A stretch of DNA of 64,000 nt from DATJGF01 sp035495315 (GTDB lineage Bacteria; Verrucomicrobiota; Verrucomicrobiia; Limisphaerales; UBA8199). Each line of letters starts with the position of its first letter. Within the stretch, counting starts at the first letter, position 1. The notes beneath the pieces are model-generated. The model saw only the letters and a program-made list of their open reading frames with translations. It searched no databases and was not told the DNA's origin. The translations under genes were made by a program, and so were the position numbers. Shown here one piece after another: positions 41,502-50,330 of the stretch. Location: the NCBI GenBank assembly GCA_035495315.1, contig DATJGF010000151.1, positions 1 through 64,000 on the forward strand, read 5' to 3'.

Positions 41502-43502
41502 ATGCCACAGGATAAAATGAGAGTATTGCTGATCGAGCATGACGCAGGTTTTTGTCGCTATGTGAGTGAAATGCTGGGGCAGGCGCGGGACCTGCATGCA
41601 GAAATCCTGCCGGTGGAGAATCTGCGGCGCGGCTTGTCGACGCTGGCCGGGGATCAGGTCGATGTAGTGCTGATGGATATGTCGCTTCCGGACGGGGCGG
41701 GCCTGGCGAACGTCTCTTTGTTACGCGCGGAAGCGCCGCAATTGCCCATTATTGTTGCGGGCGATTCCGACGACGAGTCGGTGGCGCTCGAAGCGGTTCA
41801 CGCCGGGGCGCATGATTATCTGGTAAAGGGACAGTTAACACCCGGATGGCTGGAGCGTTCGTTGCGATATGCGATCGAGCGGCGGCGCATGGATCGGGCG
41901 CTGGTGGATGCCGAGGAGAAATATCACAGCGTATTCGATCACCTGGTGGAGGGAATCTTTCAAACGACCCCCGATGGCCACTACCTGATGGCCAACGCGG
42001 CGTTGGCCCGTATTTACGGATATAATTCCCCCGAGGAGCTGATGCAGAGCCTCACCGATATCAGCCGGCGCCTCTACGTTGAAGAGCATCGGCGCGAAGA
42101 ATTTATAAAGATGATGCAGGAGCAGGACGTCATTACGGCGTTCGAATCCCAAGTGTTCAGAAAAGACGGCACCCGGATTTGGATTTCGGAGAACTGCCGC
42201 GCCATTCGCGATAGCAAGGGGCGCTTGCTGTACTACGAAGGAACCGTCGAGGATATTACGCAGCGGCGCGAGGCCGAGGAAAAGGTGCGTCGATCCGAGG
42301 TATTATATCACTCGCTGGTGGAGACGTTGCCGCAAAATATTTTTCGCAAAGATCTGCAATGCCGCTTCACGTTTGCCAACCAACAATTCTGTAAGACCCT
42401 CGGCCGGCCTTTGGAAGAGATTGTCGGCAAAACCGATTTCGATTTCTTCCCGCAGGAGCTGGCCGAGAAGTATCAACGAGACGACCGTCGCGTGATTGAG
42501 ACAGGTCAGCCGTACGAAACCGTGGAGGAACACCAGCCGCCGGGCGGCAGCAAACTGTTCGTGCAAGTAGTGAAAACACCGTTGCGCGACGCGGATGGCC
42601 ATATCATCGGGCTGCAGGCGATTTTTTGGGACATCACCCAGCAGCGGATGGCTGAACAGGAAATTCGGCGGGCCAACGCGGCGCTGGCGCAGAGCCGCGC
42701 GGAAATTCAGGCTAAGAATTTGCAGATGGAGGACGACCTGAAGATGGCGCGAGAAATTCAACTCGCGATACTGCCGCAACAATACCCGTCGTTCCCTGGG
42801 TTTGGCCCGCAGTCCGAGAGCACGCTGCAATTCACCCACAGATATCTCCCCACCGGCAGCGTCGGTGGAGACTTTTTCTCGATCTCGTCGCTTTCAGAGA
42901 CCCAGGCCGGTGTGTTTCTGTGCGATGTTGCCGGGCATGGGGTGCGTTCCGCCCTCATCACCGCGATGATTCGCGCACTGGTAGAAGAGCTCAAACCGCT
43001 GGCTTTGCAGCCCGGTGAGTTTCTAACCAAACTGAATAGCGAACTTTTCACTCTGCTGAAGCACTCGGGTATACCGCTGCTGACAACTGCCTTTTACCTG
43101 GTGGCTGATGGCCAGAGCGGCCGAATGCTTTACGCCAATGCAGGACATCCTCGGCCTTTCCACTTATCTCGTGCCGCAGGCACGGCGCTACCCTTAAGCA
43201 ACGCAACCGGCAAGGGTCAACCCGCTCTCGGGCTAATGGAAAAAACCTCTTATCGCACGTCGGAAACGCAACTGGCGCCGGGCGACCTGGTGCTCCTTTT
43301 CACCGATGGCATTGTCGAGGTACAAAACCAAACCGACGAACTGTATACGCAACAACTCCTGCTGGCAGCCGTCCAGGCTCGATTGCAATTGCCGGCTGCG
43401 CAATTGTTCGACGAAATCCTGGCGGAGGTCCACCGTTTTTCGGCGGCAGCTGAATTCACCGACGACGTTTGCCTGGTCGGTGTAGAATTAACCAAGCCGT
43501 AG
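41502..43502 (+). CDS. Response regulator with two PAS domains and PP2C (RsbU/SpoIIE) phosphatase
   Basis: 666 residues. Residues 1-120 are a receiver domain with phospho-acceptor D59 (VDVVLMDMSLPDG). Two PAS domains follow (about 130-250 and 255-385; EGTVEDITQRREAEEKVRRS marks the joint). A coiled-coil linker (AALAQSRAEIQAKNLQMEDD) leads to a PP2C/SpoIIE domain (about 410-664), with GSVGGDFFSISS, DVAGHGVRSALITAMI and LFTDGIVEVQ carrying the metal-binding Asp residues. It likely dephosphorylates an anti-anti-sigma factor after phosphorylation of its receiver, in a partner-switching stress pathway. No partner genes are nearby. Confidence 0.93.
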   Translation: MPQDKMRVLLIEHDAGFCRYVSEMLGQARDLHAEILPVENLRRGLSTLAGDQVDVVLMDMSLPDGAGLANVSLLRAEAPQLPIIVAGDSDDESVALEAVHAGAHDYLVKGQLTPGWLERSLRYAIERRRMDRALVDAEEKYHSVFDHLVEGIFQTTPDGHYLMANAALARIYGYNSPEELMQSLTDISRRLYVEEHRREEFIKMMQEQDVITAFESQVFRKDGTRIWISENCRAIRDSKGRLLYYEGTVEDITQRREAEEKVRRSEVLYHSLVETLPQNIFRKDLQCRFTFANQQFCKTLGRPLEEIVGKTDFDFFPQELAEKYQRDDRRVIETGQPYETVEEHQPPGGSKLFVQVVKTPLRDADGHIIGLQAIFWDITQQRMAEQEIRRANAALAQSRAEIQAKNLQMEDDLKMAREIQLAILPQQYPSFPGFGPQSESTLQFTHRYLPTGSVGGDFFSISSLSETQAGVFLCDVAGHGVRSALITAMIRALVEELKPLALQPGEFLTKLNSELFTLLKHSGIPLLTTAFYLVADGQSGRMLYANAGHPRPFHLSRAAGTALPLSNATGKGQPALGLMEKTSYRTSETQLAPGDLVLLFTDGIVEVQNQTDELYTQQLLLAAVQARLQLPAAQLFDEILAEVHRFSAAAEFTDDVCLVGVELTKP

Positions 43503-43894
43503 CGGCCGGCGTCCCGTTTGTCGTCATACCGGGCATCCTGCGCCGGTTTGGTTTTTTTGGGCGGCGGTACACGCCGCTCTACGTCACGCGAGACGCGTGA
43601 CGTTACGGTCTAGTACGGACAAAAAAATTTTTACTTTGCAACGAAGATCCCCTTTACTCGCAGGGGGATGAAAGTTAGAGTCTTCTTGGGTCTGTCAAGG
43701 ACGACGGACCCCGAATGGATTCGAAGAGCAGCGTATCACACCGTTGTTTTCCAGCCCAGGCCGGCGGCAGGTCGGCCCACCTTCCCTCGATTCAAAACAA
43801 GCACGTGAACGGTTCTGTAACCGGTCATTTGCCGGCTTCTTCGCCTTCCGTTTGCACCACCAAATCACAACGAACGCTACAGGAGATTGTCCCC
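43503..43894. other. Spacer with a perfect hairpin, no certain gene
   Basis: ACGTCACGCG (43581-43590) and CGCGTGACGT (43594-43603) form a perfect hairpin with a 3-base loop, next to a GGCGGC/GCCGC pair. It is another palindromic element and may end the phosphatase transcript. A frame open from 43715 joins the DUF465 gene, but its first 60 codons look non-coding. Confidence 0.55.
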
Positions 43895-44182
43895 ATGGAC
43901 CTTCATCATCCTATCCTGAGAGAGTTTCCGGAACATCGCGAAATCATTCGCCGCCTGAAAGGCTCGAATGATCATTTCCGGAACTTATTCGACGAGTATC
44001 ACCGTCTGGACGACGAAGTGTACCGAATCGAAGAGGATATTGATTTCGCGACCGACCAGGAAATCGAAGAACTCAAGATGCGTCGCGCCAAACTAAAGGA
44101 TTATATCTATCACATAATCCGGCACGCGCCGCCCGTCGGTGCCATGAGCGAGCCTGCGTCTCTCGCAGCCCAAGCTCACTAA
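43895..44182 (+). CDS. DUF465 (YdcH-like) small helical protein
   Basis: 95 residues from ATG 43895, chosen because AGGAG lies 9 bases upstream. The core HREIIRRLKGSNDHFRNLF and YHRLDDEVYRIEED, then EELKMRRAKLKDYIYHII, is the DUF465/YdcH helical hairpin. Function is unknown in the family. A GC hairpin follows the stop (about 44,199-44,231) and could be a terminator without a T-tract. Confidence 0.9.
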   Translation: MDLHHPILREFPEHREIIRRLKGSNDHFRNLFDEYHRLDDEVYRIEEDIDFATDQEIEELKMRRAKLKDYIYHIIRHAPPVGAMSEPASLAAQAH

Positions 44183-44326
44183 GCCATCTCAGGATAGCGC
44201 CGCAGCGCGCTCCAAAAGAGCGCGGCGGCATCATTAGGCAGGAAACGTTCCTCGCCCTCAGGATTCTTTTCTTCTGTCTTACGTCGGTTTTCTTTATGGC
44301 AAATTGGCCGATTCTCCCCATTTGAT

Positions 44327-44962
44327 TTACGATGCAGCTCGCAGGCGCAACTCGCGCAGGTAGGTTTGGACGATAGCCACCAACAAATCCAGGCCCTGAA
44401 TGGCCTCCGGCAGACCCAATCGATCGAGACGGCGTTCTTTAGTAAATGTTTGTTCGGCAGCTACCGCGAGGCGCAAGAATGTCTCAGCGCCGCGCGGATT
44501 GGTCTGGGCCGCAATGGAAACAACGTTCTCGTCCGCCTGTTGAATTTGCGTCATGAAAGTTTCCACTGCGGTAAGTTGTTCGGCACCCAACCTGGGGTCG
44601 GCGACTGCAGACGGCACAGCGATGCCAATTAGTGAGGACAATTTGCGCAAGTGCGATCGGGTTTGCTCGCCAATTCCCATGCGCCGCTCATCCTCTCGAA
44701 TCGCCTCCATTAAAGAATCGAAACTGGGAAGCTTCGCAATGATTCGTTCAGAGTGGTCCGGGTCAGAGCTCAGGGCCCTACCGGGGGGCGCGCGGCGCGC
44801 CTCGATTTTCAGCACGTCGATCCCACGCAACCGATCGGCAATCAAGTTGCGTTCCTCCTGCGAAAGCTTGGACGGATCAATCTCCAGATGATTTGTGGAT
44901 TTTGGAACATTTACCCCTTGGCGAAACGCCTCAGCCTGGTCCACTTCGAAGCGAAGTATCAT
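44327..44962 (-). CDS. Hypothetical protein, 211 residues
   Basis: The start at 44962 is preceded by AGAGGAAAG with 6-bp spacing, better than the in-frame ATG at 45016. The product starts MILRFEVDQAEAFRQGVNVP and contains LEIDPSKLSQEERNLIADRL; the rest is helical with no Cys, signal peptide or membrane segment. It is divergent from the GH95 gene. I do not recognise a family and give no function. Confidence 0.6.
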   Translation of the reverse strand: MILRFEVDQAEAFRQGVNVPKSTNHLEIDPSKLSQEERNLIADRLRGIDVLKIEARRAPPGRALSSDPDHSERIIAKLPSFDSLMEAIREDERRMGIGEQTRSHLRKLSSLIGIAVPSAVADPRLGAEQLTAVETFMTQIQQADENVVSIAAQTNPRGAETFLRLAVAAEQTFTKERRLDRLGLPEAIQGLDLLVAIVQTYLRELRLRAAS

Positions 44963-45172
44963 TATTATCTTTCCTCTGTGCGGAATTATTTTTGGCCTGA
45001 TTATTGTGTCAGCCATGGCCAGCGGGTGACTTGCTCACGGTAAATTTCACCGCGACCTGCTGCAACCCGCACTCGGAGCACTTTAACACCCCGTTTTCGG
45101 GCAGCCAAAGCAGTAGCAATATGCCTATGGGGCACTGGACCGCGCTCAGGCAACCTGCCAAGCTTTGGCTCA

Positions 45173-47446
45173 ATGAAACCGCATTGGGTTCTGATTGGCC
45201 TGTTGCTGGCGCTAAGGTCGGCAGATGCAAGCGAACTTGTGCTTTGGTATCAACAGCCCGGTGTCAAACCGACCACGGAGGGGTTGCCCATCGGTAACGG
45301 TCGGCTCGGGGCGTTGATCTTGGGCGAACCTGAGAAAGAACGAATTGTTCTCAACGAGGACAGCCTCTGGACCGGAGATGAAAATCCCTCAGGCAATTAT
45401 GATACGATGGGGGCTTATCAGGTCCTCGGCGAGGTTTGGATCGATTTACCAGGACATACGAATGTTACAGGTTATCGCCGTGACCTGGATTTGAGCCAGG
45501 CGCTATCCCACGTCAGCTATGCCGTTGGCGAGGTGCACTTTGCCCGAGAATTTTTCTGCAGCCATCCGGCCGGCGTGCTCGTGACCCGGTTGTCCGCAGA
45601 TAAACCTGGCGGTTACGCCGGTCGCATCGGCTTGCGGGATGGTCACGGCGCGACTGTGGTTGCCGCAGGCAATCGCATATCGTGTGCTGGGCATCTAAGT
45701 AACGGGCTCAGATACGGCTGGGAGCTAATGGTTTTATCGGAAGGCGGCAAAGTCGAACCCGCGGGAGATTCGTTGTCGTTCAATCGGTGTAATAGCGTGA
45801 CCTTGTTGGTTGCTGCTGGAACCGATTACTCGATGAATTATGCAGCGCATTATCGATCGACCGATCCGCGCAGGAACGTTACAGCCCGATTGGAAGACGC
45901 GGCGCACAAAAAGTCCGATTCCCTCAAACGTGAGCATGTGATGGATTTTCAGGCGCTGTTCAACCGCGTGATCCTCGACTTGGGCCAATCGACCCAGGGT
46001 CAGCGCGGTCTACCGACTGATCGACGCAAGCTGGAGGCCTTTAAGAGCGTTGACCCGGAACTTGAACAACTCCTCTTTCAATACGGACGGTACCTGCTGA
46101 TTTCCTGCTCCCGTCCTGGCGGCTTGCCCGCCAACCTTCAGGGTCTTTGGAATGATTCCAACGATCCTCCGTGGCACTGCGATTATCACGCAAACATCAA
46201 TATCCAAATGAACTATTGGCCGGCGGAGCCCGCCAATTTGGCGGAGTGCCACTTGCCGCTGTTCGATCTTATCGACAGCCAATTGCCCGCCTGGCGCAAG
46301 GCCACGGCTGCTTCGCCAGAGCTAAAAACTCCAGCCGGCAGTTTGACCAGCCGCGGCTTTGCGATTCGCACCTCGCATAACACCATGGGTGGCATGGGAT
46401 GGAAGTGGGACAAAACGGCCAATGCCTGGTACTGCCTGCATTATTGGGAACACTACGCCTTTTGCCACGATAAGGGATTTTTGCGCCGGACTGCTTACCC
46501 GGTGCTCAAAGAGACTTGTGAATATTGGCAGGATCATTTGAAACAACTGCCCGATGGCCGGCTGGTCGCGCCAGATGCGTGGTCACCCGAGCATGGTCCC
46601 GATGAAGACGGAGTCAGCTATAGTCAGGAAATCATCTGGGACTTGTTCAACAACTATGTGCAAGCCTGCGACGTGCTGGGTATCGACAAAAGTTATCGAG
46701 ACACGATTGCCGGCCTGCGAGACAAACTTGTCAGCCCGGGGATCGGGAGTTGGGGACAGTTGCTCGAGTGGATGACGGAAAAGAAGGGAACTCATGCGAC
46801 TCCCGGAAGTCCTGAACTGGATACACCGCAGGATCACCATCGCCATACCTCGCATCTGTTCGCGGTCTATCCCGGTGTACAAATCACGGCAACCAAAACG
46901 CCTGAGCTCGCAGCAGCTGCCAAGGTGTCTCTAGACGCCCGTGGGATCGCCCCGGATAGCGACGTGCGCGAATGGTCATTCGCGTGGCGCACGGCGCTTT
47001 ATGCCCGGCTGCACGACGGTGCAAGTGCCCATCGCATGTTCCAGGAGTTGTTTTCTGCGCGCAACACATGCCCTAACCTCTTTGGTCAGCACCCGCCAAT
47101 GCAACTCGATGGAAACTTTGGCATCACCGCAGGCATTTGCGAGATGCTGCTGCAGAGCGATGAAAGCGAAGTCCAAAGTCCAAAGTCCAAAGTCCAAATT
47201 CGGGAGGCCGTTCGGGTGTTGGAGTTATTGCCGGCGTTGCCGAAGATATGGCCCGCTGGGTCAGTTCGCGGTTTGCGCGCTCGCGGGGGTTTCGAGATAG
47301 ACATTGCCTGGCAAGATGGGAAGCTGGCGGGCGCCACGGTGCATAGCCTGAATGGGAACCCGTGCCTGGTGCAGTACGGAAACAAAACGATTGAACTGAA
47401 TCTGGCGCGTGGCCAACGCAGACGACTTGGGCCGGAACTGGAGTAA
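45173..47446 (+). CDS. Exported GH95 alpha-L-fucosidase
   Basis: 757 residues. A signal peptide (MKPHWVLIGLLLALRSADAS) is followed by the GH95 N-terminal beta-domain (LPIGNGRLGALILG, LNEDSLWTGDENPSGN) and the (alpha/alpha)6 barrel. The barrel has the Asn pair in NINIQMNYWPAEPANLAECH, HHRHTSHLFAVYPG, and QLDGNFGITAGICEMLLQS with the catalytic Asp. It should release L-fucose by inversion from plant or host glycans. About residues 660-680 are an unusual insertion, absent from the usual LLQS...LLPALP joint and encoded by a 7-bp tandem array; the frame is kept and the rest of the gene is intact. Confidence 0.93.
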   Translation: MKPHWVLIGLLLALRSADASELVLWYQQPGVKPTTEGLPIGNGRLGALILGEPEKERIVLNEDSLWTGDENPSGNYDTMGAYQVLGEVWIDLPGHTNVTGYRRDLDLSQALSHVSYAVGEVHFAREFFCSHPAGVLVTRLSADKPGGYAGRIGLRDGHGATVVAAGNRISCAGHLSNGLRYGWELMVLSEGGKVEPAGDSLSFNRCNSVTLLVAAGTDYSMNYAAHYRSTDPRRNVTARLEDAAHKKSDSLKREHVMDFQALFNRVILDLGQSTQGQRGLPTDRRKLEAFKSVDPELEQLLFQYGRYLLISCSRPGGLPANLQGLWNDSNDPPWHCDYHANINIQMNYWPAEPANLAECHLPLFDLIDSQLPAWRKATAASPELKTPAGSLTSRGFAIRTSHNTMGGMGWKWDKTANAWYCLHYWEHYAFCHDKGFLRRTAYPVLKETCEYWQDHLKQLPDGRLVAPDAWSPEHGPDEDGVSYSQEIIWDLFNNYVQACDVLGIDKSYRDTIAGLRDKLVSPGIGSWGQLLEWMTEKKGTHATPGSPELDTPQDHHRHTSHLFAVYPGVQITATKTPELAAAAKVSLDARGIAPDSDVREWSFAWRTALYARLHDGASAHRMFQELFSARNTCPNLFGQHPPMQLDGNFGITAGICEMLLQSDESEVQSPKSKVQIREAVRVLELLPALPKIWPAGSVRGLRARGGFEIDIAWQDGKLAGATVHSLNGNPCLVQYGNKTIELNLARGQRRRLGPELE
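47169..47196. repeat. Perfect heptad array (AAGTCCA x4) inside the GH95 gene
   Basis: Four exact copies of AAGTCCA in a row. Read on the other strand this is the GACTTTG unit of the arrays at 24573 and 40375. It encodes VQSPKSKVQ-type sequence. Gain or loss of one unit would shift the reading frame. Confidence 0.9.
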
Positions 47447-47537
47447 GAGTTGATTAAAGAGATTTCTGGCGATGAATTCGGCGTTCCGCCGGTTGCGTTT
47501 GATCGACGGACTACCCTTGCTCCAGGCCTCTGCGGGG

Positions 47538-47711
47538 GATTAGGATTATGATTACGGTCCATCTCATAAATGGTAGGGCCGGCTCGCCGAGCGGGCCGAT
47601 CCCGTCTTTGTGTAAGGAAACCGGACGGCTCGGCGAGCCGTCCCTACCAAAGGAAGCCTGTGTCGGGGTTTATGAGATGAGTTCTAGGGTTACGATTAGG
47701 ATTAGGACTAC
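47538..47711. repeat. Nested palindrome flanked by GATTAG-type hexad arrays
   Basis: 47538-47555 reads GATTAG GATTAT GATTAC and 47694-47711 reads GATTAG GATTAG GACTAC, two direct 6-bp-period arrays. Between them CATCTCATAAA (47560-47570) pairs exactly with TTTATGAGATG (47669-47679). Inside that, TGGTAGGG-CGGCTCGCCGAG-type arms (about 47571-47594 and 47627-47649) pair with few mismatches. It lies upstream of crcB. Confidence 0.75.
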
Positions 47712-47723
47712 GAAAGAGCTGCT

Positions 47724-48119
47724 GTGTGGAATGCATTCTGGATATTTATCGGCGGAGGGCTAGGCAGCCTGGCGCGCTGGGGATTTTCGGGTTGGATTGC
47801 TAATACGGTCGGCCAGACCTTTCCCTGGGGGACACTCCTGGTCAATGTGAGCGGCTCATTCATCATCGGACTGTTCGCGACAGTCACCGGGCCTGAGGGC
47901 CGATGGTTGGTACCAGTTACTTTTCGGGAATTCTTTATGTTGGGTGTTTGCGGTGGCTACACAACCTTTTCCTCGTTCAGTCTGCAGACATTGACCCTCG
48001 CCGAGGATGGCCAGTGGCTTAAAGCCGGAGCCAATTGCGTGCTCTCGCTCGTGCTTTGCCTGGTCGGGGTTTGGGTCGGCCACGTGCTAGCCTCAGCAAT
48101 AAATTCGGGTCCACGATGA
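47724..48119 (+). CDS. crcB: Fluoride ion channel CrcB/Fluc
   Basis: 131 residues from a GTG start. Four helices with GGGLGSLARWGFSGW, GTLLVNVSGSFIIGLFAT and GVCGGYTTFSSFSLQTL, which carries the phenylalanine pair and the TTFSSF motif of Fluc channels. It exports fluoride as a dual-topology dimer. It is followed 51 bp later by a DUF190 gene, a frequent partner. Confidence 0.95.
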   Translation: MWNAFWIFIGGGLGSLARWGFSGWIANTVGQTFPWGTLLVNVSGSFIIGLFATVTGPEGRWLVPVTFREFFMLGVCGGYTTFSSFSLQTLTLAEDGQWLKAGANCVLSLVLCLVGVWVGHVLASAINSGPR

Positions 48120-48170
48120 AAAATGTGACCGCTATCTTAATCGATCCAGGACGTTAACCCATTTGTCTCT

Positions 48171-48533
48171 ATGCACCTGCCACATGACGCGATGTTGTTA
48201 CGCATCTTTATTGGTGAAAGTGATCGCTGGCAGCACAAGCCGCTGTATGAGGCAATCGTGCTTAAAGCGCGCGAACTACACCTTGCCGGGGCAACCGTGT
48301 TGCGCGGCCCAATGGGCTTTGGCAAGTCGAGCCGGCTGCACACTGCCAAGATATTGAGGCTATCGATGGACCTGCCGGTCGTCATTGAGTTGGTTGATTC
48401 CGAAGAAAAGCTGAACGCTTTCTTGCCAATTCTCGATGAGATGATCCAGGGAGGCCTGGTGACACTGGAAAAGGTCAAGGTGATCGAGTACCGCGGCGCT
48501 GCCGACAGTACGCCGCCTGCGGGAACGGTATAG
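48171..48533 (+). CDS. DUF190 protein, crcB partner
   Basis: 120 residues. LRIFIGESDRWQHKPLYEAIV and GATVLRGPMGFGKSSRLHTAKIL are the DUF190 signature (a PII-like ferredoxin fold). These genes often follow crcB. The role is unproven; regulation or support of fluoride export is inferred from context. Confidence 0.92.
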   Translation: MHLPHDAMLLRIFIGESDRWQHKPLYEAIVLKARELHLAGATVLRGPMGFGKSSRLHTAKILRLSMDLPVVIELVDSEEKLNAFLPILDEMIQGGLVTLEKVKVIEYRGAADSTPPAGTV

Positions 48534-48780
48534 AAGGACTGCGCTCTTGAGCCTTTTGGAAATTTAACCCCTCTCCTATTCGAGGCCGCCGCCCCGCCGT
48601 CCACCTGCAGTCGCAATCTCGGCACGATCCCGGCTGACCACAAAAAAAGGAAAGCTTTCGGCAAAGCATGTTTAGATTTTTTAATTGGAGTGCATTGAAA
48701 TTAAACCAGAACTGTAGAAGTGTCGACTTGAAAGAAGAAGACCTACTGCAGTTGCCATCACGTCATTGACAGAGGCACTT
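48534..48780. other. Spacer upstream of the Hdr-hydrogenase cluster
   Basis: Probable promoter region of the 13-kb cluster. A GGCACG-N6-GGC stretch at 48621-48634 keeps the GG-N10-GC spacing of sigma-54 promoters, but its -12 half is poor. No regulator gene is adjacent. Confidence 0.3.
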
Positions 48781-49380
48781 ATGATGGAAATCAAACGCAC
48801 CATCAAGTACGACGCAGATCGGGTAAAGGGGTTTGGCAGGGAGATCATGAGTGTTGCCGGCTGTGATCAACTTCCCAGCTGTATTCAATGTGGCACCTGT
48901 TCAGGCGCCTGCCCGCTGAGTATCTACATGGATTTTTCACCACGCCAGGTCATGGCGCTGGTCCGCGCGGACTTTAAGAACGAGGTGCTTCGCAGTAACA
49001 CGATTTGGCTATGCGCTTCCTGCTACGGTTGTACAGTCGAGTGCCCGCGCCAAATTCGAATAACGGATATCATGTATGCCTTGAAGCAACGGGCAATTCG
49101 GGAACACGTTTATCCGCGGAACATGCCCATACCGATTCTCGCCAAGGAGTTCGCCAAAATGGTCCTGCGCAAAGGCCGGATTACCGAGACGCTACTCGTG
49201 ATGCAACTGTTTCTGCGGGCAAACTGGCGGGCGGTGCTGGGTTCCTGGCGGCTGGGGCTGGGCTTGATGCGCACGGGTCGCTTTGTCATCAAGCCGGAGC
49301 GCATCCAGCGCCAGGCCGAACTGGCGGCAATGCTGGCAACTGTCAATGAAGGCAACCCAAATGGACGGGGGCAGAGATGA
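48781..49380 (+). CDS. hdrC: Heterodisulfide reductase subunit C-like iron-sulfur protein
   Basis: 199 residues from ATG 48781; ATG 48784 is possible. Two 4Fe-4S motifs are intact: CIQCGTCSGACP and CASCYGCTVECP. MDFSPRQVMALVRADFK between them is typical of HdrC. A C-terminal helical part (about 110-199) is longer than the ferredoxin core. In the Hdr complex HdrC passes electrons from HdrA to the catalytic HdrB. The stop overlaps the hdrB start by 4 bp. Confidence 0.94.
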   Translation: MMEIKRTIKYDADRVKGFGREIMSVAGCDQLPSCIQCGTCSGACPLSIYMDFSPRQVMALVRADFKNEVLRSNTIWLCASCYGCTVECPRQIRITDIMYALKQRAIREHVYPRNMPIPILAKEFAKMVLRKGRITETLLVMQLFLRANWRAVLGSWRLGLGLMRTGRFVIKPERIQRQAELAAMLATVNEGNPNGRGQR

Positions 49381-50282
49381 AGTACTCCTACTTTCCTGGC
49401 TGTTCGCTGAAGGGCTTGGGCCGCGCGTACGAGGAATCGCTGCTGCCGGTGATGCGCCAACTCGGCATCGAATTGCTGGAACTGGACGATTGGAATTGTT
49501 GCGGGGCGACTGCTTACATGTCGGTCGAGGAACAGGAAGCCTGCGTGTTGGCGGCTCGTAATCTGGCAATTTCAGAGAAGAACGGAGGCTACGATCTGCT
49601 GACTCCTTGCAGTGCGTGTTACCTGGTGCTCAATAAGACCAAGCATAACATTGAAGATTTCCCGCAAATACGCGATGCCGTGCATCGGGCTCTGGCAAGC
49701 GCTCACCTCACGTACCAGGGCAAGACGGCCGTCCGTCATCCGCTCGACGTGCTGTTCCACGACGTCGGGATCGATGCGATCAAACAGAAGGTGGTGCGGC
49801 CGCTGACCGGCCTGAAAGTCGCGCCGTATTACGGCTGCCAGGTGGTCCGTCCGTACGCAACTTTCGACGAGGCGTGGAATCCCATCACCATGGATAGAAT
49901 TCTCGCCGCGCTCGGCGCAGACATTGTCCATTACCCGCTCAAGACCAAGTGCTGCGGTGCCAGTCTCACCGGGACCGTGCCCGAAGCCGGGTTGCGGATG
50001 TCGTACATACTTTTAAAGGAAGCGGTGCGGCGCGGCGCCGATGTCATCGCGACGATCTGCCCGCTATGCCAGTTTAATCTGGATGCCTATCACGATCAGA
50101 TTGTAAGACGCTGGGGGGACGCGCGGATCGCCACGGTTTACTTTACACAACTCATGGGGCTGGCATTTGGTTTCGAGCCAAAGCAACTCGGGCTACAACG
50201 CAACTTCATTCCCATGAAACCGCTGCCCGAGAGAAAATCCGAACTCCGAAGCCCGAAACCCGAAACCAATCCGAAGTGTTAG
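49377..50282 (+). CDS. hdrB: Heterodisulfide reductase subunit B-like protein, both CCG domains intact
   Basis: 301 residues. Two cysteine-rich CCG domains are complete: C9-x31-C41C42 then TPCSACY, and YYGCQVVRP, then KTKCCGASL and ICPLCQF. In methanogens these bind two noncubane 4Fe-4S clusters that reduce the CoM-S-S-CoB disulfide. Both being kept argues for real disulfide-type chemistry rather than a degenerate paralogue. The last 15 residues (ERKSELRSPKPETNPKC) are encoded by a 7-bp-period array and look like an acquired tail. Confidence 0.94.
   Translation: MKYSYFPGCSLKGLGRAYEESLLPVMRQLGIELLELDDWNCCGATAYMSVEEQEACVLAARNLAISEKNGGYDLLTPCSACYLVLNKTKHNIEDFPQIRDAVHRALASAHLTYQGKTAVRHPLDVLFHDVGIDAIKQKVVRPLTGLKVAPYYGCQVVRPYATFDEAWNPITMDRILAALGADIVHYPLKTKCCGASLTGTVPEAGLRMSYILLKEAVRRGADVIATICPLCQFNLDAYHDQIVRRWGDARIATVYFTQLMGLAFGFEPKQLGLQRNFIPMKPLPERKSELRSPKPETNPKC
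50239..50266. repeat. Heptad array encoding the HdrB tail
   Basis: Units CCGAACT CCGAAGC CCGAAAC CCGAAAC lie in frame at the 3' end of hdrB. The related array at 52339 follows hdrA. Confidence 0.8.
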
Positions 50283-50330
50283 AAATTGTGAAGAGCAGAA
50301 AGGACAGAAAGGCCTGAGGGAAGCTAAACG

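Noticed and set aside
45009..45230. 73-codon minus-strand frame with a KCSECG motif upstream of GH95
   Set aside because: The CxxC looks zinc-ribbon-like, but the frame overlaps the GH95 signal peptide region and no ribosome site is visible.
47447..47723. Fluoride riboswitch upstream of crcB
   Set aside because: A GGCGATG word occurs near 47,468, but the conserved stem partner and the CTGATGACTCCTA-like 3' part of the crcB motif are absent, and it is 250 bp from the start.
48621..48634. Sigma-54 promoter for the hydrogenase cluster
   Set aside because: GG-N10-GC spacing is kept, but the -12 half (CGGCT) is poor and no enhancer-binding regulator gene is near.
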